This document shows positions 35,270-45,815 of a stretch of 64,000 nt of DNA, piece after piece; within the stretch, counting starts at the first letter, position 1, and each line of letters opens with the position of its first letter. Position numbers and translations under genes: made by a program. Below the pieces are notes generated by a model. It did not search any database. It saw only the letters and a list, made by a program, of their open reading frames with translations, and was not told where the DNA came from. This stretch comes from Xanthostigma xanthostigma (Eukaryota; Arthropoda; Insecta; Raphidioptera; Raphidiidae), in the NCBI GenBank assembly GCA_963575645.1, contig OY754475.1, positions 15,662,509 through 15,726,508 on the forward strand, in the 5' to 3' direction.

Positions 35270-36078
35270 TATTAATAACATCAATATTAATCTAAGATCA
35301 CTTTGTATTGATAAACGGTTACTTTTTATCTACTTTTTGCAATTTTAATCTCCATTATCACTACAAATAATTATTTTGGCATAAATAATACAACCGTACA
35401 GCATGAACTTGTCACTCGATAACCATGAACTGACACCAAGAAGACTGACACCAAAGCAGACACGTGACCATTAAAACCACGATGACCACAGGGAAATGAC
35501 AGTTTGAAGGTGCATTTTTTTATGTCAAACATATACTGGCGCGTTTGGATGTGAGTAAAAACGTGCAAATACCTACCCTACAAACAGGCCAATCTAGTTA
35601 CTAGAATTTCGTTAGATATGAAAGCGCAAAAATGTGTGTTAGCGCTTGCTGTGTGCTCGCGTTGAATTATAACATGGCTATTGTTGATGGCGACATCTAA
35701 CCTAGTTATTAGTTACTAGAATAGTGGCGCTGCTTGTAACTTAAAGTTGAATTTGACAAGCTTAAATTATGGTTCACATCTATCTGCCAGGCGTCCAACG
35801 ACGGCTCCTCTTTTGGTATAAAACATCTAATGGCGCTTTGATTGGTGTAAAACCATGCAAGTGGGACGTGTTACGTTTCAATTGACGCGACGCTGTTCAT
35901 GGAACGTGTTACGTTTCATTTTTCGTTTACTGTGTGTATATGCGAAATCTAGTTACTATAATTTCGCTTAAATTCATGATTCACTGCGAGGCGTCCCACG
36001 ACGGCTCCTCTTTTTTTTTAAACGAGTGACTAAAAAGATTTGGATACACTCGCATAATAACTTGTTACTAATGCTTTA
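35270..36078. repeat. Imperfect tandem duplication, about 200 bp
   Basis: TGCCAGGCGTCCAACGACGG with CTCCTCTTTT (about 35790) is repeated at about 35985, and CTAGTTACTAGAATTTCG recurs around both. No gene is present. The first 300 bp (35270-35570) show nothing recognisable. Confidence 0.5.
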
Positions 36079-36661
36079 CCCCGGGACCGCACATTGAGGC
36101 CAGTGTTGGCGCATGTTGGCGGTATTATTTTTGAAAAGCGTCCACACATTGGGATTTATTGGAGCAAACCTCAGTTAGTTCCAAGCAGAGCCAACATCAA
36201 CATGTCGGACCTAGAAGTGGCTGTGGGTGCGGTTGCTGTGCTAAGCGCTGCTTATCATAATATTATTTTTCTACAAATGTTTTTGTGGTCTTTAATTATT
36301 GGATTCCATAAAACTGGTTCTGCTTGATAAAGCTCCAAAAACAGTAATACATTTTCATTTGACCATGTCTCCTTTGATGACATCATTTATAATTTTAAAT
36401 AATATTACAACGTTGTCACTCACTTCATCAGATACTGAAGACTAATATAATTAATTGGCGTTTTACACGCCAATGTGTGGTCGAATACACAAACGTTGGG
36501 ACAAATTCCCTTAGATGTTTCGTCAAAAAACCGACACAAGACGGCCAATGTCCAGCGTTGGACCAACGTTGGAGCAAATATTAGTACCAACGCTATAATC
36601 TCGATCCACACATTGGCCGAGCATTGTTGGCTCAACATTGACCCCAATGTGCGGTCCCGGC
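36079..36661. mobile_element. PIF/Harbinger-like MITE (GGGACCGCACATTG)
   Basis: Inverted ends CCCCGGGACCGCACATTG and CAATGTGCGGTCCCGGC are flanked by TTA, the three-base target of PIF/Harbinger elements. Internal CACACATTGG/CCAATGTGTGG strings repeat the end motif. A frame starting MSDLEVAVGAVAVL at 36202 may be a leftover 5' coding end, but is too short to name. Confidence 0.6.
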
Positions 36662-36739
36662 TTACCCGAATAGCATGTTTAACATTACTGTCTAAGAGTA
36701 GTGCTTATAAAAGTTATCACTGTGGCTACGTAAGAAGAA

Positions 36740-36970
36740 TATAGTGTAAGACGTGTAACAGTAAAATTTTAGCGAATAAATAATACTTAATAAAAAAATC
36801 GTTCTCCCGAAATCTAAGCAAGCTTTCGAAATTTCATATTTCTTATCTCATTTTGGTTTATTTCTCCGAGATCTATAAAAATGAACAGTGAAATCTTAGT
36901 GCCGCGGAAGTGGAGTAGTATCCACCTACTCCAAACTTCTCTGACAGACTCTGACTTCACTTTGATTTAG
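36740..36970 (-). repeat. Duplicated intron segment, gene A side
   Basis: AGCGAATAAATAATA, then TTTCATATTTCTTATCTCATTT and TTCTCCGAGATCTATA, aligns with 63.33-63.45 kb in the intron of gene B. The segmental duplication that created the paralogues therefore includes intron sequence. Confidence 0.5.
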
Positions 36971-37307
36971 AGAAAATGTCCCGCATTATTGTGAATTTTA
37001 CAATATTCGATTATATTTTACTCTTGTGACTATATGACTATTGACTGTACGAACGCATTCACTTTTCACGGACGCAGTCGAAAACGAATGTCCTTTTTTG
37101 CGAAAATCCGAAAGCGAATGACCTGTTTTAGTAGTCTAAGTTTAACAAACATCAACCTTTTTTTGCTCCTTAGAGCAGCTTAGGTTACTAAAAAAAAGGA
37201 AGTCTTTTCTCAGTGAAATGAACAAACATTTTTTGTCTCACACTGTGTTAGGATAAAAATGGTCACCCTATTTTGATTGTCCTAACTATCAGCATCGTCT
37301 ATCTATA
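36971..37307. other. Intron sequence, nothing recognised
   Basis: Part of the large intron of gene A, without a bounded repeat. Confidence 0.45.
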
Positions 37308-37315
37308 GTCTATAC

Positions 37316-37676
37316 CAGTGTTTTTCAACCTGTGGGTCGCGACCCCCTGGGGGGTCGCTAAGCTTCTGTAGGGGGGTCGCCAGAGATCGAGAGAATTTTA
37401 GTAATACTACCTATGTGCGTAAATTGCGTTAGTTAGTTATCAATTGGCGACGTATTCGATGTATGTAATTGCTAAATAATGTGTTTTACGTACGTTTTAT
37501 GTACTTATATCCGAATCCTAATTATGGAGACGTATAAAAACGTCGTATGGAATGAATATTAATTGTAACACTGTAACATACACATACATACATGATAAAA
37601 AAGCGAAGGGTCGGGGGGTCGCGAAATATTTTTTCATACCAGGGGGTCGCATCATGAAAAAGGTTGAAAAACACTG
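37316..37676. mobile_element. hAT MITE (CAGTGTTTTTCAACC)
   Basis: The terminal inverted repeat CAGTGTTTTTCAACCTGTGG matches the classic hAT style. It is flanked by a perfect 8-bp duplication GTCTATAC (37308-37315 and 37677-37684). The inside carries GGGGGGTCGC repeats and no transposase. Confidence 0.9.
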
Positions 37677-37677
37677 G

Positions 37678-38790
37678 TCTATACTAATATTATAAAGAGA
37701 GAGAGAAAATTTTGTGAGTTTGTGTGTATGCGGAGGGTAATCTCTGGAATCATTGCAACAATTTGAAAAATTCTTTCAACATTTGAAAGGTACATTACTC
37801 CCGACCAACATAAGTTATATATAATGTATATTATGTGCAAATTAGCTAAAGTTATGATGATATTCGTCAACTAAGTCGGAAAAAGACGTGCCTCTTGAGA
37901 GCTTCCATGGCGTGCGCTACGTGAATACATAGTTAAAATAAAATATTTTCAACAAAAAAATTGAACCGACTTCAAAATATGCACTAAAAAGTAATAAAAT
38001 AATTGCATTTTTGGAGTCGGTGTTATTATTGCTAGGTATATTGTAGTGTTTCCTTGGCTGACACCGACTCCAAAAATGCAATTATTTTATTACTTTTTAG
38101 TGCATATTTTGAAGTCGGTTCAGTTTTTTTGTTAAAAATATTTTATTTTTCTCTTTTTAGTGTTAATCCAACACTAAAAATCGGTGAACATACATAAAAA
38201 AACATTATGCGTGCCTTTGAAAGAGTTTCCCTCGATTTCTCCGGATTCCACCATAAGATCCTGACTTGGTTCCGATGGAACCACCTCGGAAGTGCACTCT
38301 TTCGAATAAAAAAAATATTTGAAAATCGGTCCATAATTGACGGAGAAATCGGTGAAAATACATAAAAAAACAAAATTTATACACACAACATTTAACCTCC
38401 CCCTTTTTTGAAGTCGGTTAATTACACAAATAGCTGAATATATCTTAAGTATTTAATTCAGAGCACATTTGGCAAAATAAATATGTCGGCGGCGGCGGCG
38501 GCGGGAATGTCAGCGCGAGAAGGGCTCAGGTATGCGAAGAAAGAACCTAACAAAGAGAGAATGCGAATTTTGTGAGATTGTGTATATGCGAAGGGTAATC
38601 TTCGAAACTATTCATCCGATTTCAAACATTTTCTCACCAATATTTAGAATGAACCCTCAGGATGGACATAGGCTATATATTATCGCGTTAAAATAAAATC
38701 GCTTTTCATGGAGATAAATTTTGTAACTTATTCGACGAAAAAACGATGGCAATTTGTAAACTCGTGCGAAGCCGGACCGGGCCACTAATC
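37678..38790 (+). mobile_element. Helitron-like element split by a foldback
   Basis: The 5' part TCTATACTAATATTATAAAG and the 3' part GCGAAGCCGGACCGGGCCAC are Helitron-like, but the CTAG terminus is mutated. Between them, 37940-38415 is a foldback with ACCGACTTCAAAA ends and a palindrome (TGCACTAAAAAGTAATAAAA and inverse). A (GGC)n run lies at about 38487. A related foldback is at 57.1-57.4 kb. Confidence 0.45.
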
Positions 38791-38905
38791 TCTGATAAGA
38801 TAAGTAAGCCGTTCTGTGATCATGGAAGATAATTGTTCTGTTACAGGGTTTGTAATATTTAATATCTCAATGTTAGATCGATTACTCTGATCAAAGTGAA
38901 CTTAC

Positions 38906-39052
38906 CTGAATGGAAGCACAATTCATAATTACATTAGCTATTTGATTCCCCATTTTGGTTGAAAACGCGAATATGTCTGTCACCGTAACGTCACTGGATA
39001 AACACAATCGACACCATGTAGTCAAGACGTCATTTACCGATATTTTATTCAT
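38906..39052 (-). CDS. ZAD-C2H2 zinc-finger protein A, exon 1
   Basis: 49 codons from ATG at 39052 to a CAG/GTAAGT donor (exon end 38906), phase 0. It encodes the first half of the ZAD, with TTWCRLCLSS carrying the first zinc-binding cysteine pair, then DIFAF and MGNQIANVIMNCASIQ. It joins in frame to exon 2, whose CELC supplies the second pair. The 7-kb intron contains a LINE relic, a tRNA-like sequence, several DNA transposons and a Helitron. Exon 1 of gene B is clearly homologous. Confidence 0.88.
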
Positions 39053-39832
39053 TTTTAAAAGGATGAATTGTCAAATTGACAATTACAATAATGACCTAAT
39101 TGAAATAATAGGGAATATGCATGTGGTTTAAATTTACATGATTTTTATTGTCCGGACATTATGCCTAAACAATTATTTTACTATTTAGTTCGCTTTTAAT
39201 TGTAAAAAATATTAATTAAAATGTGCAAAATAAGCGAGGGAAATTCAATTTTGCGAAACGCATCACTATTGGTCGAAACAAAACGTGACGTTACATGGCA
39301 CGTCACGTCATCTGATTAATATTTAAATTTAATTTTCGGTAGATGGTATAACTGGAGTATGTTCTCGCGTTTGGTTTATCGTTCATGACAGCAGTCATAA
39401 CCTAAACAGTGCATTTTTAATCATGAGTGAAAGTCATCGTTATTTGACGTTACAAGCTACTCCTGTCAAATTAATAATCAAAAAACTGTCATTTAGACTT
39501 CATGTTTCTCGAGTTGTTGATGTTGCCATGGTAACTTTTTTTGATACAGTCTAAATTATTTATAATCAAAAAATAATAATATAACGTTAGATATATGTTT
39601 CATAGTTTGAATAAAAATAATAATATTGATTACAAATATCTTTGATTTAAATTTTGTAATTCCCGCCAGTGCCATTTTAACCCATAATAAACCCTCGTCT
39701 TTATTATTGGTAGAATAAGTTGCAGCGTTGACAAATTTGTTAATGTAAATTGTAGTTGCGTCCAACTTATACAGTTATTTAGTCCAAAAAATGTTAAATA
39801 TAAATTATTTAAATGGTCAATAATTTTAATTT
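39053..39832 (-). promoter_or_regulatory. Upstream region of ZAD-ZNF gene A
   Basis: The first 100 bp upstream of the ATG resemble those of gene B (GTCAAATTGRCAATTA then TTAATTGAAAT), so promoter-proximal sequence was duplicated with the gene. No TATA box is obvious. The palindromic TGACGTTACATGGCACGTCA at 39287 may bind CREB-type factors, but this is a guess. Confidence 0.35.
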
Positions 39833-40408
39833 TTGACGTGATAACGTCTTATAAATTGATGAATCACCAATCTTATAAATTGATAAAACACCGGCTGCAT
39901 GTTCGAAAAAGTGTAACGTTCGTAACGCGTAACGTTCCTAACGCGTAACGTTCCGCCTGACCCTGTGCGTGCTTTTTGGTAATTTCTCGCTCAATTTAAA
40001 TCAGATCGGTTTGAAACCAGTCTTAAACGAAAGAGGAGAACATTTTACATAGATTTCGTATAACAGAATTTGCCTAAACAGTTTTTTTTTACAAATTTAT
40101 ATAGAAAAATAGCTGTATAAATTCAACATGAAAACGGCTGAATTTCTAATGTTTAATTCAATTTTTTGACATTAGTATTTTGTGAAATGCAACGCCTTCT
40201 AAGTTAAGTATTGGAATAACTAATTATTATTAGAACATAATACTTTGACAGTTGCAAACGTCACTGTTGACATTTCTTATCATTCCGACACCAAGGATAA
40301 GCGGATTGAAACCAAATTTTGGGAGGTTTAGGTTATGTATTACGGAATACGTTATCACGTAAAACTATCGTCCGTAAACCGACTTTACAGACAACCAATT
40401 TTTTTTAT
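39833..40408 (+). repeat. ACGTGATAACGT repeat family, further copy
   Basis: Same left end (TTGACGTGATAACGTC), middle (TCAGATCGGTTTGAAACCAG) and right end (ACGTAAAACTATCGTCCG) as at 11.9-12.6 kb, with an internal deletion around 40118. Confidence 0.7.
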
Positions 40409-41922
40409 ATGTAAATAAAAAGGTTTTTTTAATCTATTACAGTTATTTTTATAAAAAAATCTTTATTTAAACATAAGCAAAAATAGGTTTAAAGACAAAT
40501 CGTGTACTGATTCTCTATAAATCTAGTATCTACCGTGTTAAATTTCTATTTTTCAAGTATTAATATTTCAAAAACTAAGCGGTCAAAAATTTTCAAAAAA
40601 TTAATTTAGTTTACATACACTATAATTATGATTGTATGGAAAAAAATTTATTGAAAAATCTTTATTTTTTTTCATGCGCTAACCTCCTTAAAACTGAAAA
40701 CAGAACAGAACGTGCCATGTGACGTAACACAAGACCCGCGAAAAATGGCGGCGTTCAAACAAGTCGAATTTTATCGATGTTTTAAAATTTATTTTAATTA
40801 TTAGTTTGAACATTTCCATGAGTGTTTATATTTTTTATGGTGTTATAATGATGTAAAAAGTGAATTAAAAATATAAAAAAAATGCAGACAAAGGTGCAGG
40901 TACCTATAATCAAATGAGATCAAAAAATTATGTAAAAATTAAATGTATTGAAAAAAAGCACTTTTTTCGGAGCCTGTTTTGGGCATCAAAAATTGACATA
41001 TTTTATTTGCTGCAAAAATTGTATGATAGAATAAGTCTAGAAGAAGTGATTGAATCATTGAGTCTTGAAAAGTTGCTCTAGCATAATTTCCTGACCAACA
41101 GGGATGTTTTTACGAAACGTGTTTTTTTTCGAAAACATGCGATATTTCGAAAAATTTGCAAAATTTTTTGCTAAAAAAAAACCTGAAGATTTGTGAACCT
41201 ATAACACATAATTTCACCAAATATCAACTTTGAAATCACAAAAGAAAAAAAGTTATTCACAAATTTAAAAACGACTATTTTCGATGGTTTTTCCAAGTTT
41301 TCTCAGCACCTACGCATTCGAATCGGACTGAACGCGCGTCAATCGATAGGTTTTTTTAAGATCTACAACTCTGTAATTTAACTTTTTTGCATTAGAGATC
41401 TACTTCTTTTTTAACGCGAAAAAAGCGTTTGAAATATTATACAAGAGACATTGCTAAAAAAATACATCGATAAAATTGATATACCATATTATGTTTAAAA
41501 ATGAGTCCCGAGAAATGACAATGGGTGAGTAAAATTACATCCGAAGACCGAAACGACAATTTTTAAAGGATCTAAAATAACGGCGGAAGATTTCAAAATG
41601 ACGACCTAAATAATATTTACAAAGGGAACGACTGCTATTATATGGAAAAATGGTTGGTAAAGTTGAATCTTGGATTTCTCGTTTAAAAAATACATAACAT
41701 TGAAATTAATTCGTTTTTTTAAAAAAAATAGTACAAAATCAACAAATCACAGCAAATTAATAATATGTTTATTGAACTATTCCAAGCAAAGTTCGGTCAC
41801 CCAGATATTTAAAATACGTTGATATAAATTATTATTAATTACAGTATTATATTAAAATACTTACCTACATCAAAATGATCCTTGCAACACAAAAAAATGG
41901 ATGTTTCGTGATGTTGACACCA
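40409..41922. other. Non-coding, unclassified
   Basis: 1.5 kb without a convincing gene. Style and composition suggest an old repeat, but no ends could be fixed. Confidence 0.45.
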
Positions 41923-42986
41923 TGTAACGATATTAATTTAATAATATTAATATCACGGTAAAATCTAGTTTGCTTTATATTCGTGTACAGTAATAGGTAC
42001 ACGAAATTGTGTTCAGACGCGTTTATGATTAAGCAGAGACCGGTATTGAGTACGTATTAGCGCCGCGTCTAATTGAACTTATATTTTTGTAATTAATATT
42101 ATGCTGTCCGCCAATAGATGGCTACTCATTAATTTCCTTTTTAATTAATATTTTTATTAAAAATGATTAGCGGTCGTACCTACTGCGGTTCGACATTTAT
42201 TGGTGTCAAGCAACAGTGCGCATAAAAATTAGTCTTTCAGTGACCACTCTGTTGGCTCAGTGGCTTGCTAGTTTACGATCGTGTTCCGTCTATTCTAGTA
42301 TGGCCTATCTAGTCTAACGGGGAAAGCTTTGAATAGCCCTTTAAGTGCTGGTTTACGATCGTGTTCCGTCTATTCCAGCATTTTGTGGGTTCATTCTCAG
42401 CTCGCTTGCCGAAGATCTGGAAACTATTGGTGTACGATCGTGCTGTCGTCTGCTCCGATAAGTTTCCCGGTGTCTTCTAATAGCACACTGCTTGACCACC
42501 GCGAGGGTTCTGGTTCATGATCGGGCATTTCGTCTGTTCCAGACCTTAGCGTAAATCGACCCACGACCGCAACGACCGTATTAAATTCAATGACCGTGCC
42601 GAGGATATAAATAATGACCTAATAAAAAACACAACGTAGGAATGACCTAGAGATCCGAGTTAAATATAATTATAGTCCCGCCCGAGTTTAGGGTTCTTCA
42701 GACCGCTAGACTCATTAACTTTATTATTATGTAAAATTGAATGTGACCGTACAAATAATATCGTTATTTGCACTGATGGGAGTATTTAATTAAAAGTACT
42801 CTGTTGACCAATGAAAGTAAATTAGCCATTTGAACCTATTGTTTATTTCCATTATATAATTTGTGTATTGTTATAATTTGTCAATTTATTTTTTATATAT
42901 TAAATTATTCGTGTTAAAACTTTAACGCTCGAACCTGTTTATTTAAAAACCCAACCAACCCCCACAAGAAAAATAATAACGTAACA
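41923..42986 (+). mobile_element. Solo LTR, about 1.06 kb
   Basis: It starts TGTAACGATATT and ends AATAACGTAACA, with a 4-bp duplication ACCA on both sides (41919-41922 and 42987-42990), as left when two LTRs recombine. CATAAAAATT followed by TCTTTCAGT about 10-15 nt later, near 42220, resembles an LTR promoter. Imperfect tandem units around TTTACGATCGTGTTCCGTCT lie at 42250-42540. No gag or pol is present. Confidence 0.65.
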
Positions 42987-43228
42987 ACCATTGTTTTCGA
43001 CGTGTAACATCTTGTGGCACATTTAAAAACATTTTGTGGGGAGTTTTTTATGTAATATTCGTACACCTTTGTACAACGCAAGCACGATACAATTTAATAG
43101 TACTAACAGACGCTCGAACTTGGTAAGTTGGTCCGCTCCGACAACGGACATGGTACGGCGGATCAAGTTCGCTGGTTGCAACAGACGACCGAATCTGTCA
43201 GTCTCCTTGTGTACACAGATACGTAATC

Positions 43229-43549
43229 ATGCCTCCGATTAAGCGCGCGAAAATTGCGATTGTTCTAGCGGCAACGTTAATGCCGCCACAAACAACAAGG
43301 AAGAAAAGAAAGGAGTGGGCAAAATTCTATTTGAAAGATTGCGATGAATTTAGTCATATGAAGTTACTAAAATCGCTTGATAGCGAAGATCATATTTTGA
43401 ATAACACTCCCGAAGAATTTCTAGAGCGTTGTTACGCGCTTCTCTGTTACAATATAACTTATCTGATAGATCCCACAAACATGGGAAATCTTTTTATAAT
43501 ACCAATACTCCACCAAGAACTTCGCGTTCTGTCAAAATTTCTGTCATGT
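43229..43549 (+). pseudogene. Harbinger transposase N-terminal fragment
   Basis: It starts at ATG 43229. KRKEWAKFYLKDCDEFSHMK with LLKSL fits the N-terminal W-K...FSH-LL pattern of PIF/Harbinger transposases, and DPTNMGNLFI resembles their DTNMR motif. The frame runs into the hAT MITE at 43558 and ends there. The DDE catalytic region is missing, so it cannot be active. It could instead be the start of a small cryptic host-like protein, but the surrounding TIRs make a transposase relic likelier. Confidence 0.55.
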
Positions 43550-43557
43550 TGCACAAC

Positions 43558-43934
43558 CAGGGCTGTATTTAGGGGAGGGCAACCGGGGCTACAGCCCCGG
43601 GGCCACCACAAAAGAGGGACCCCTACAATAGAGACTTTGGAAAAAAAATTCAAATTTCCTGAGCATTGAAAGTGATTTACTTCGGGAACTGGATTTCAGC
43701 TCGGAAAGTTCTGTTCGTTAATTCTAAAATTTAATTTTTAGATACTTTTTGTTTCTGATTATATTTATATGTTTGTTAAATAATAAAAGAATCTATACTT
43801 GGTTTCACAATAAATTATTTATTGGAAAAATCGACTGAAAAAAATTGTCCATTTTATTTGGAAAATAATTTGGGGCCAGGGGGCCTCCACTCCTTTGTTG
43901 CCCCGAGGCCTCCAGACCTCTAAATCCGGCATTG
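43558..43934. mobile_element. hAT MITE inside the Harbinger relic
   Basis: CAGGGCTGTATTTAGGGG at the left and the inverse of CAATGCCGGATTTAGAGG at the right. The flanking 8-bp duplication TGCACAAC/TGTACAAC has one mismatch. It is 377 bp and non-coding. It must predate or accompany the Gypsy insertion 48 bp downstream. Confidence 0.8.
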
Positions 43935-43982
43935 TGTACAACGTTTTGAATTATAATGACGTCGTTATACGGTTATATGTAT

Positions 43983-44637
43983 TGTAACAGGCTTAACCAT
44001 GGATTTCCGAGTCACCTGTGTACTGTGAGCACTGTGTGCTGTCTAAGCAATCACAGGTGTACCGGGTGAAATCTGATATGTCCGCCGCACGCGCTGCTTA
44101 ATAGCTGACTACGCTAAGTGAATGGCCGCTGTGTACAGCTGAGATAGTCATACATCGGGCTATTTAAATAGCGTAGCACGCGGCGCGCGGGAACAGTGGA
44201 TAATGATGAACAGTGGATAATGATGAACAGTGGATAATGATGAACAGTGGATAATGATGAACAGTGGATAATGATGAACAGTGGATAATGATGGATAGTG
44301 GATAATGATGGGTAGTGGATAGTAGATAGTGAATACAGTCAGATAGTGAGTTAGTTTTTGACGGTGTGTGTGTGTCCTCGATCTTCACCCTGTGATCGGC
44401 GCAGTCATGTTCGGTAAGTCCATTTTGTAAATGTTTCTAGTTTTTGTATATATTAGGGTCTTCAACCCGGTCCCATTTGGGGACTTATCTTTGTAGTGTA
44501 AATAATATTATACTATTTAAGATTATGAGTGTTTCTTTCTCAGTCCACCCATCATCCCTGAACGCCATCCCGTCGAACTCAAACTAACCCAAGCCTTCCG
44601 CTCGGGTTAGAATTAAATAACTGGGGTAACAGTTACA
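43983..44637 (+). repeat. 5' LTR of the Gypsy element
   Basis: 655 bp, TGTAACAGG...AACAGTTACA. It contains a TATA-like CTATTTAAATAG (44160-44171), six tandem 17-bp units (AACAGTGGATAATGATG) from 44192, and ATGTTCG/GTAAGT at 44407-44419, a start codon directly before a perfect splice-donor sequence. Confidence 0.92.
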
Positions 44638-44638
44638 A

Positions 44639-44656
44639 TGGTGGCAGCGGGGTGGG
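44639..44656 (+). other. Primer-binding site, tRNA-Leu type
   Basis: One base after the LTR, TGGTGGCAGCGG is complementary to the CCA-ending 3' terminus typical of tRNA-Leu (CCGCTGCCACCA). The match continues imperfectly into GGTGGG. Confidence 0.65.
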
Positions 44657-44778
44657 ATGGTTTTTGGGGATAAGGGGCCTCGTCGGGAAATGCTCATTTT
44701 CTTTTGATTGGGATTTTTTTTTTATATATTTAGTTCATTTCTTTCTTTTTAAAAAATTTTTATTTGTTATAATCAAAA

Positions 44779-45815
44779 TGCCTGACCCAGCTGTAAATGC
44801 GCCGGTGATCAACGTAACGACGCGTACTTCACTAGGCGTTATTGCGAATAGTATCGAACCGTTCGATGGAAAGGGAAATGCACATAGTTATTTTGAACGC
44901 GTTGAACGACGAGTAGCGCTAGACAACGTATCAGAGGAAGAATTGTTACAAATAATCAAAACTAGGCTTCAGGGTGACGCGTACGACTATTTTAAAAGCG
45001 ATCCATCTTTAGATAATTTAACCTATCAAAATTTTAAAACTAAATTTATAGAGAGATTCGAAAAACAATTTATACCGGGGGTCGCGCAATTGCAATTATT
45101 CCAAACCATACAAAAAAGGGAGGAAACAGTGTGCCAGTTTATAACCAGACTGAAATTAGTGGGCCAGAGGGTATTAAAAGAAAACTTACGTAACGCTTCA
45201 CCAACCAATGCACCGGGAATCGAAAAATTCTGCGAAGACGCACTTTTAAACCAGTTCAAAGTAGGCTTGAATAGGGATATCTTGAAGGGAATAGGGACCA
45301 TGTTAATGAGGGAAGACAATTTAACCATAGACAAGGCACAACAATTAGCGCAATTAGAGGAGGCGAATCAAAATGTTCTAAAGCGTGGACAAGGGATATT
45401 GGGGTTAATAGAAAATTCGGGAAATTTTGAGGGATCAAGCACCAACATAAATGTAACGGGAACAAATAAACGGGTTGTGTCTTCCAAAACCTACGTGACA
45501 ACGGGTTTAGAATGCTTTAACTGTAAGCAGAGGGGTCATCGGGCTGTAGAGTGCAGGAGTAGAATTATTTGCCATTTTTGTGGGAAATTTGGACATATAA
45601 CACGCGACTGTCGGACGCGGGTTAACGACAATAGGGGCGAATACAGGCAAAAACCACAAACACGGTTCAATAATAACGGGCAACGGGTTAATTCGGGACG
45701 AAATTTGGAATTCAATGCAGCCATGAGGGGACGGAGTCAAGTATACACACACCCACCAACACGGGGTAGATCGACACAGGGGCCACGGGGGACTACAAAT
45801 CATTTAAACGCATAA
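44779..45815 (+). CDS. gag: Gypsy Gag polyprotein
   Basis: Structural protein of the retrotransposon particle. The likely start is ATG 44779 (MPDPAVNAP), about 140 nt after the LTR; the frame is open further upstream, but that text is poly-T-rich leader. A retrotransposon-gag domain covers the middle (FDGKGNAHSYFERVE ... ERFEKQF). Two CCHC zinc knuckles follow (CFNCKQRGHRAVEC and CHFCGKFGHITRDC), then a basic Arg/Asn/Gly-rich tail. It ends in TAA six nucleotides after a slippery heptamer, with pol in the -1 frame. The frame is intact. Confidence 0.93.

Noticed and set aside
44164..44388. 74-codon minus-strand frame in the 5' LTR (also in the 3' LTR)
   Set aside because: Translation of the 17-bp tandem repeats; the length changes with repeat number.
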